Assembly: GCF_004798685.1 (NCBI RefSeq)
Contig: NZ_CP039291.1
Span: 1,550,001-1,614,000 of the forward strand
Reading direction: 5' to 3'
Source of the DNA: Cellulomonas shaoxiangyii
GTDB lineage: Bacteria; Actinomycetota; Actinomycetes; Actinomycetales; Cellulomonadaceae
Length of the DNA: 64,000 bases
Of the stretch, positions 60,211 to 64,000 are shown in pieces. The notes under the pieces were generated by a model. That model made no database searches. It worked only from the letters and a program-made list of their open reading frames with translations, and had not been told where the DNA came from. The position numbers were made by a program, and so were the translations under genes. How positions within the stretch are numbered: position 1 is the first letter of the stretch; every line of letters begins with the position of its first letter.

Positions 60211-62190
60211 TCAGACGACCGTCAGCGTGATGGTCGACCCCTTCGGGGCCGTCTCGCCGCCGGCGACGCTCTGGTCGACCACCCGGCCGATGAGGCCGCC
60301 CCAGCTGTTCTTCCGGTCGACGCGGAACCCCGCCGCCTCCAGCGTCGCCTTCGCGTCGTCGAAGCCGGTCTGGATCACGTTGGGCACCTGAACGGGCTCG
60401 GGGCCCTTCGAGACCGTCACCTCGACCGTGTCGCCGCGGTGGGCGGTCGCCCCCGCCTTCGGCAGCTGCTCGATGATCTGCCCGGCGGGCACGGTGTCGG
60501 AGAAGGCCTCGGTCGGCGTCACCGCCAGCGCGTCGGGCGCGAGCTGTTCGGTGGCGCGCTGGACCGAGATCCCCACGACCGACGTCACCGTCACCGGCGC
60601 CGGGCCGTCCGAGAGGACCAGGTCCACGGCGCTGCCCCGCTTCACCTGCGCGGCGTCCGTGACCGGGGTGCCGTCGGGGAGCGTCGCGCGCAGCACCAGG
60701 CCGCGCGCCACGTCGTCGCTGTGCTCGGGGTCGCCGTAGGCGGCGGTGAGCTCCGCGGCCTGCAGGGCGGCCTCGGCGGCCGCCTGCTCCTGGCCGACGA
60801 GGCCGTCCGGCACGTCGACGAGGTCGACGCCCCGCGACACCGTGTAGGTCACCGCGCCGTCCTTGCGGACCGGGTCGCCCGGGCCCGGGTCCGTGGCGAC
60901 GACCGACCCCGCCGGCACGTCGTCGTCGAACGCCTCGGCCCGCTCGTGGCGCAGCCCGGCGTCCTCGAGCGCCGAGACGGCGTCCGCCTCGGTGAGGTCC
61001 ACGACCGCCGGCACCGCGGTGTAGGCGCCGGGGCCGTGCTCGAGGTACCACCACGTGCCCAGCCCCACGAGCGCCAGCACGGTCGCCACGGCCACGGGCA
61101 GCACCCAACGCGGGCGGCGGGCGCGGTCGCGCTCGGCGCCCGCGGGTGGCGGCTGGGGCGCCGAGACGCCCAGGCCGATGGGCAGCGCGACGGTGCCCCC
61201 GCGGCGGTCCGCCGGGGACAGGCGCGTGGTCGCCGCGTGGTCGAGGTCCTCGTCGTCGAGGTCCGCGTCGCCCGTCGCCGCGGGCAGCGTGACCGTCGGC
61301 GGGACGTCGGCCCGGCGGTCGAGGGTGGCGTCGTCGAGGCTCGCGCGCGTGCGGCGCAGCAACTGGCACGCCGCGGTGGCGTCGACGGGGCGGTCGTCGG
61401 CGTCGCGCGCGGCGAGCGCGGCGACGAGCTCGTCGATCTCGGACGGCAGCCAGTCGACCAGGGTCGACGGCGCCGGGACCTCGGAGCTGACGTGCTGGAA
61501 GGCCACCTGGATCGGGGTCTCCCCGGTGAACGGCTGACGGCCCGTGAGCATCTCGTACAGCAGGACGCCGCAGGCGTACACGTCGGTCCGCGCGTCGCTC
61601 ACCCCGCGCGTGACGAGCTCGGGGGCAAGGTACGCGACCGTGCCGAGGACCGTGCCGGTCGTGGTCGACGTCACCTCGGTCACGGCACGCGCCAGGCCGA
61701 AGTCGCCCAGGCGCACCCGGTCGTCCTCGCTCATCAGCAGGACGTTCTCGGGCTTGACGTCGCGGTGCACGAGTCCGGCGCGGTGCGCCGCGGCCAGCGC
61801 GTCCAGCACCGACTCCAGGACGCGCAGCGACTCACGGACCGTGAGCGCACCCTCCTCGGAGATGCGGCGGCGCAGGTTCGCGCCGTCGACGTACTCCATC
61901 GTCAGGTAGCTGGTGTCGCCGTCGACGCCCTGGTCGTAGACGCCGACCAGACCGGGGTGCGTCAGCCGCGCGGCAGTGCGGGCCTCCCGGCGGAAGCGCG
62001 CGACGAAGGCGCTGCCCGACGCGCCCTCCGCGAGGTGGGGGTGCATGACCTTGAGCGCGACCTCGCGGTCGAGCCGGCGGTCGACGGCCAGGTACACCGT
62101 CGCCATTCCGCCGCGCGCGAGGCGCGAGACGACCTCGTACCGGCCGTCGACCAGGCGGCCGACGAGCGGATCGGTGACGGTGGCTCCCAC
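60211..62190 (-). CDS. pknL: PASTA-domain serine/threonine protein kinase (PknL position)
   Basis: Transmembrane signalling kinase of 659 residues. The cytosolic kinase has the glycine loop LARGGMATVYLA, Lys 47, HRD (residues 142-144) with VKPEN, DFG (163-165) and an activation loop containing TSTTTGT. A linker with several Thr residues leads to one transmembrane helix (about 363-382). Four PASTA repeats follow outside the cell (about 390-659), expected to bind peptidoglycan fragments or lipid II. The position next to the Rv2175c homologue and aroG matches mycobacterial pknL. The ligand-binding tail differs from the tail-less M. tuberculosis protein. The GTG has a TAGACT hexamer seven bases upstream. 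Confidence 0.95.
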   Translation of the reverse strand: MGATVTDPLVGRLVDGRYEVVSRLARGGMATVYLAVDRRLDREVALKVMHPHLAEGASGSAFVARFRREARTAARLTHPGLVGVYDQGVDGDTSYLTMEYVDGANLRRRISEEGALTVRESLRVLESVLDALAAAHRAGLVHRDVKPENVLLMSEDDRVRLGDFGLARAVTEVTSTTTGTVLGTVAYLAPELVTRGVSDARTDVYACGVLLYEMLTGRQPFTGETPIQVAFQHVSSEVPAPSTLVDWLPSEIDELVAALAARDADDRPVDATAACQLLRRTRASLDDATLDRRADVPPTVTLPAATGDADLDDEDLDHAATTRLSPADRRGGTVALPIGLGVSAPQPPPAGAERDRARRPRWVLPVAVATVLALVGLGTWWYLEHGPGAYTAVPAVVDLTEADAVSALEDAGLRHERAEAFDDDVPAGSVVATDPGPGDPVRKDGAVTYTVSRGVDLVDVPDGLVGQEQAAAEAALQAAELTAAYGDPEHSDDVARGLVLRATLPDGTPVTDAAQVKRGSAVDLVLSDGPAPVTVTSVVGISVQRATEQLAPDALAVTPTEAFSDTVPAGQIIEQLPKAGATAHRGDTVEVTVSKGPEPVQVPNVIQTGFDDAKATLEAAGFRVDRKNSWGGLIGRVVDQSVAGGETAPKGSTITLTVV

Positions 62191-62197
62191 GCGCGGA

Positions 62198-62203
62198 AGT
62201 CTA
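62198..62203 (-). promoter_or_regulatory. Predicted -10 of the PASTA kinase gene (leaderless)
   Basis: TAGACT on the minus strand, seven bases before the GTG at 62190. Confidence 0.55.
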
Positions 62204-62239
62204 CGGGCGGGGGCGCGCCGATACGGGGAGCCGTGCCGG

Positions 62240-63394
62240 TCAGCGGAAGCGCGTCATCAGCGTCTGCACGTTCGCGACGTACCGCCGCGTGTCGGCGTAC
62301 ATGCCGTTGCGCTGCACCGAGGACGCGCCCTGGTAGTAGGACGCGATCGCCGTCGGCAGGTCGGGGGACGTGCGCACGAGCGAGCGGAGGATGGCGACGC
62401 CGGCCACGACGTTGTCGTCCGGGTGCAGGAGGTTGAGCTGCCGGCCGACCATGTCGGAGGCCCACTGGCCCGACGACGGGATGACCTGCATGGCGCCGAT
62501 GGCGTTGGCGGGGGAGACGGCGCTGTGGTTGAAGCCGGACTCCTGGAACGCGATCGCCTGGGCCAGGGACGCGTCGACGCCCATGGACCGTGCGGTGGCC
62601 GCCACCTTCGCCTGCATCTGGTCGCGCGACGGCACCCCGGCGGCGAGCAGGCTGGCCTTGTTCTCGTTGGCGGAGGCGACGACCTTGTCGGAGTAGGTGC
62701 GCCCGGCGAAGGTGTTCCCGACGAGGCCGGTCGACGCGGCCGCGGGTGCGGTCGCCGCCCCCGCGCCGGGGACCACGAGCCGCTGTCCCGCCCGGATGAA
62801 CGCGCGCGCGTCCAGGCCGTTGGCGGCGACGACGGCGGCGACGGTGGTGCCGTGCGCCCGGGCGATCCCCGAGACGGTGTCGCCGGTGCGCACGGTGTAG
62901 GTGCCCCCGGTCGGGGCCGCGGCCGCCGGCGCCGGGGCAGCGCTGGCCGCCCCGGGGATCCTGAGCGTCTGCCCCGCCCGGATGAACCCGCGCGCGTCGA
63001 GGCCGTTGGCCGCCACGACGGCCGGCACGGTCGTGCCGTGCGCTCGGGCGATCGCGGAGACCGTGTCGCCCGTCCGGACGGTGTAGCTGCCGGACGCGGC
63101 TGCGGCCGCCGGGGCCGGCGCGGCGCCCGTGGCGGGAACGAGCCGGAGCACCTGTCCGACGCGGATGCGCGACGGGTCGGCCAGCGCGTTGCCGGCTGCG
63201 AGCGCCCGCACGTTCGTGCCCGTGCGCTTCGCGATGGCGGACAGCGTGTCGCCCTCGCGGACGGTGTAGGTGTCGGCGGCGTGGCCGGCGGTGCCGGTGA
63301 CGGCGATCGCGACCGTGGCGAGCGCGAGCGTCGCGCCCGTGCCGGTCGCGACGCGGGTCATCGGATTCGTGCGACGGCGAGCGGCTGCGGGCAT
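62240..63394 (-). CDS. Secreted LysM lytic transglycosylase
   Basis: A 384-residue exported cell-wall enzyme. A signal peptide (basic start, ATLALATVAIAVTGTAGHAA) is followed by three LysM peptidoglycan-binding modules (about residues 42-86, 103-147, 164-209; each YTVRxGDTxSxIA), joined by Ala/Pro linkers. A C-terminal transglycosylase SLT domain has IAFQESGFNHSAVSPANAIG (catalytic Glu) and AIGAMQVIPSSG. LysM2 and LysM3 are nearly identical. The ATG at 63394 is preceded by GGGGGGA. A TAGCGT hexamer (63461-63466) is the likely -10, and the leader contains a CACAGGAG-G-CTCCTGTG inverted repeat at 63416-63432. The neighbouring PASTA kinase suggests linked cell-wall control. Confidence 0.94.
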   Translation of the reverse strand: MPAAARRRTNPMTRVATGTGATLALATVAIAVTGTAGHAADTYTVREGDTLSAIAKRTGTNVRALAAGNALADPSRIRVGQVLRLVPATGAAPAPAAAAASGSYTVRTGDTVSAIARAHGTTVPAVVAANGLDARGFIRAGQTLRIPGAASAAPAPAAAAPTGGTYTVRTGDTVSGIARAHGTTVAAVVAANGLDARAFIRAGQRLVVPGAGAATAPAAASTGLVGNTFAGRTYSDKVVASANENKASLLAAGVPSRDQMQAKVAATARSMGVDASLAQAIAFQESGFNHSAVSPANAIGAMQVIPSSGQWASDMVGRQLNLLHPDDNVVAGVAILRSLVRTSPDLPTAIASYYQGASSVQRNGMYADTRRYVANVQTLMTRFR

Positions 63395-63415
63395 TGGGTC
63401 CCCCCCGGGATGTGG

Positions 63416-63432
63416 CACAGGAGGCTCCTGTG
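63416..63432 (-). repeat. Short inverted repeat in the LysM gene leader
   Basis: Eight-base arms around a single central base, between the predicted -10 (63461-63466) and the ribosome binding site of the LysM gene. Confidence 0.5.
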
Positions 63433-63527
63433 GCGCGTGTTGCTGGTGTGACAGAAGTCGACGCTAGAGGACGATGGACGCCGGGGAAAGCGCGCGGCCC
63501 GAATTACAGGCGTGTGGTCGAGCGCCG

Positions 63528-63533
63528 TAGGCT
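63528..63533 (+). promoter_or_regulatory. Predicted -10 of the Rv2175c-like gene (leaderless)
   Basis: TAGGCT six bases before the GTG at 63540. Confidence 0.55.
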
Positions 63534-63539
63534 GACCGG

Positions 63540-63950
63540 GTGAGCGCACGCACCACTCCCGACGACCTCGTCGACGCCTGGCTGACCGTCCCCGACGTCG
63601 CCGAGCGGCTCGGCACCGACGCCGGCCGCGTCCGGCGCATGCTGCAGGAACGCCGCATCGTGGGCGTCCGCCGCGGCGAGCCGCCGGTCATGAGCATCCC
63701 CGAGGCGTTCCTCGTGCCCGGGCACCTCGCGAATCCCGCGGCCCCCAGCCGCGCCGAGGACCTGCCCGAGTGGACCGTCCTGGCCGCGCTCCAGGGCACG
63801 CTGACCGTGCTCGCCGACACGGGGTTCGCCGACGAGGAGGCCGTCGTCTGGCTGTTCTCGCCCGACGAGCAGCTCGGCACCACGCCCGTCGCGGCGCTGC
63901 GCAGCGGGCGCAAGACCGAGGTCCGCCGCATCGCGCAGGCGCTCCTCTGA
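63540..63950 (+). CDS. Rv2175c-family DNA-binding protein
   Basis: A 136-residue protein with an N-terminal winged-helix/excisionase-like fold (WLTVPDVAERLGTDAGRVRRMLQERRIVGVRRGEPP, read in parts) and a C-terminal domain (VLAALQGTLTVLADTGFADEEAVVWLFSPDEQLG). In Mycobacterium tuberculosis the homologue Rv2175c is encoded beside pknL and is phosphorylated by PknL, which lowers its DNA binding. Here the same two genes are also close, separated only by the LysM gene. The threonine-containing N-terminus (SARTTPDD) is a possible phosphorylation site by analogy. GTG start supported by the hexamer upstream. Confidence 0.92.
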   Translation: MSARTTPDDLVDAWLTVPDVAERLGTDAGRVRRMLQERRIVGVRRGEPPVMSIPEAFLVPGHLANPAAPSRAEDLPEWTVLAALQGTLTVLADTGFADEEAVVWLFSPDEQLGTTPVAALRSGRKTEVRRIAQALL

Positions 63951-64000
63951 GCCAGGAGTCTCCGAGGCAGGGCCTCTGAGGTAGGCCCCCCCGAGGCGGG

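Noticed and set aside
63395..63539. ydaO/c-di-AMP type riboswitch before the LysM gene
   Set aside because: Such riboswitches occur before rpf/LysM genes in actinobacteria, but the leader from the predicted -10 is only about 60 bases and shows just a short inverted repeat.
63951..64000. Repeated CCGAGGC-like bases at the right edge
   Set aside because: Only 50 bases are visible and the repeat is imperfect; nothing can be assigned.

Overview
The window is very GC-rich, almost fully coding DNA from an actinobacterium. A bc1-aa3 respiratory supercomplex, a GlnE/GlnA/GlnA2 set, class II DAHP synthase, PASTA kinase, ROK glucokinase and pyrophosphate-type phosphofructokinase together point to Micrococcales, possibly near Cellulomonas. 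The genus is an inference. No rRNA, tRNA, CRISPR array, insertion sequence or prophage was seen.

Most of the window is a conserved actinobacterial backbone. As I recall it, the order panB - glnA2 - glnE - glnA - RDD - DUF4191 - lipA - lipB - TIGR01777 - sucB - (lpd) - pepA ... glycerate kinase - erpA ... ctaC - DUF - qcrBAC - ctaE - trpD - DEDD exonuclease - acyl-CoA ligase - PlsC - aroG - PknL - Rv2175c parallels the Rv2225 to Rv2175c segment of Mycobacterium tuberculosis. Accessory genes are inserted into it.

Layout. 1-10.6 kb: map (cut by the edge), panB, the nitrogen genes glnA2-glnE and glnA (with a clear GlnR-type box), interrupted by a P450 and a nucleotidyltransferase/methyltransferase fusion. 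10.6-24.2 kb: lipoate synthesis (lipA, lipB) and the lipoyl enzymes that use it (sucB-type E2 and lpd), with a MarR/MMPL export pair, a Gfo/Idh oxidoreductase and a membrane pseudokinase inserted. 24.2-34.2 kb: pepA, small membrane proteins, pyrD, a MocR regulator divergent from a YczE membrane protein, an M20 peptidase and a thioesterase. 34.2-38.8 kb: NAD and Fe-S/sulfur genes (nadA, erpA-like, tusA-like, and a cysteine desulfurase homologue that has lost its PLP lysine). 38.9-47.4 kb: ctaCDF, sodA, qcrB-qcrA-qcrC-ctaE, i.e. the terminal respiratory chain. 47.6-57.4 kb: receiver-trpD, Lrp-like domain, DEDD/GIY-YIG nuclease, a frameshifted NYN-domain gene, acyl-CoA ligase, glucokinase and an acyltransferase. 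57.5-64 kb: pfp-aroG (translationally coupled), PASTA kinase, LysM transglycosylase and an Rv2175c-like DNA-binding protein.

Throughout, many genes have a TAnnnT hexamer 6-8 bases before the start codon and no Shine-Dalgarno. This suggests leaderless transcripts and was used to fix several start codons. Strong GC-rich hairpins close most transcription units. Points that most deserve a second look are the lysine-less desulfurase coupled to a TusA protein, the nucleotidyltransferase-methyltransferase fusion, the NYN frameshift, the three-box MocR operator and the shared motif upstream of ctaC and ctaE.
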